A DNA stretch of 5,954 bases from an uncultured Bacteroidota bacterium (lineage in GTDB: Bacteria > Bacteroidota > Bacteroidia > Chitinophagales > Chitinophagaceae), in assembly GCA_903825065.1 (NCBI GenBank), contig CAIJZG010000186.1, positions 1 through 5,954 on the forward strand, given 5' to 3'. The notes under the pieces were generated by a model. It did no database searches. It had not been told where the DNA came from and saw only the letters and a list, made by a program, of their open reading frames with translations. Within the stretch, counting starts at the first letter, position 1, and every line of letters starts with the position of its first letter. Made by a program: the position numbers and the translations under genes. Of this stretch, positions 5,867 through 5,954 are shown piece after piece.

Positions 5867-5954
5867 TCAGAACAATTTAATTTCGAATATTAGTTTGAAT
5901 GAAAGGGGGATTACAGGCTGTATTTGCGGAGAATTTTGGGATTTATTTTTCAAA
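5867..5954 (-). CDS. Possible 3' end of an unidentified gene (partial, C-terminal 28 residues)
   Basis: From the right edge, one minus-strand frame (first full codon at 5953) stays open for 28 codons to a TGA at 5869-5867. Its end, PLSFKLIFEIKLF, alternates hydrophobic and polar residues and finishes in Phe, like the last strand of an outer-membrane beta-barrel. A hairpin with a T tract follows the stop. These points make a truncated outer-membrane protein gene plausible, but 28 codons are too few to prove coding. The rival reading is a plus-strand gene starting at the ATG at 5899, open to the edge for 18 codons (MKGGLQAVFAENFG and on). Both cannot easily be right, and sequence beyond the window would decide. 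Confidence 0.3.
   Translation of the reverse strand, partial: LKNKSQNSPQIQPVIPLSFKLIFEIKLF

Noticed and set aside
1..5954. A defence island, mobile element or other new multi-gene system
   Set aside because: I found no transposase, integrase, nuclease-helicase set, toxin-antitoxin pair, reverse transcriptase or flanking direct repeats. The full-length genes all fall into known families with ordinary operon layout.

Overview
The window looks like an ordinary chromosomal piece of a Bacteroidota genome, most likely a Chitinophagaceae-like member. That placement is an inference. It rests on low-GC genes, no Shine-Dalgarno-led starts, two exact matches to the Bacteroidota -7 promoter element TAnnTTTG placed about 20 nt before start codons, a DUF3127 protein (a family typical of this phylum), and the gene types present. 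I see no phage, insertion sequence, CRISPR, toxin-antitoxin or defence genes, and no tRNA or rRNA.

Layout from left to right. Bases 1-75 hold the GC-rich 3' end of an unidentified plus-strand gene. Directly after it, 81-206 is an 18-copy array of the heptamer GAGTGAG, followed by a perfect hairpin (220-241) that probably separates two convergent transcripts. Bases 304-2583 are a minus-strand operon of two genes, an ABC ATPase (2583-1645) then its ABC-2/NatB-type membrane permease (1635-304), forming one exporter. A divergent intergenic region (2584-2722) carries a clear -7 box for the next gene on the plus strand. That gene (2723-3727) encodes a secreted trinuclear-zinc enzyme of the phospholipase C / S1-P1 nuclease superfamily. 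It meets tail to tail, with no bases between stop codons, a minus-strand FAD-dependent oxidoreductase of the COG2509 type (5326-3728). Upstream of that, same strand, is a 125-residue DUF3127 protein (5748-5371) with an OB-fold-like body and an SSB-like C-terminal tip (DDLPF), preceded by an exact TAnnTTTG box. The right edge (5867-5954) may be the 3' end of another minus-strand gene, followed by a weak hairpin.

Functionally the genes look like separate housekeeping or envelope units: an efflux/export ABC system, a periplasmic or secreted zinc hydrolase, a flavoprotein of unknown substrate and a small single-stranded-DNA-binding-like protein. Nothing shows they form one pathway. The points most worth a second look are the heptamer array, the SSB-tip mimic on DUF3127, the mixed PLC/P1 metal-ligand layout with a predicted mature N-terminal Trp, and a terminator candidate embedded in the coding sequence of the convergent flavoprotein gene.
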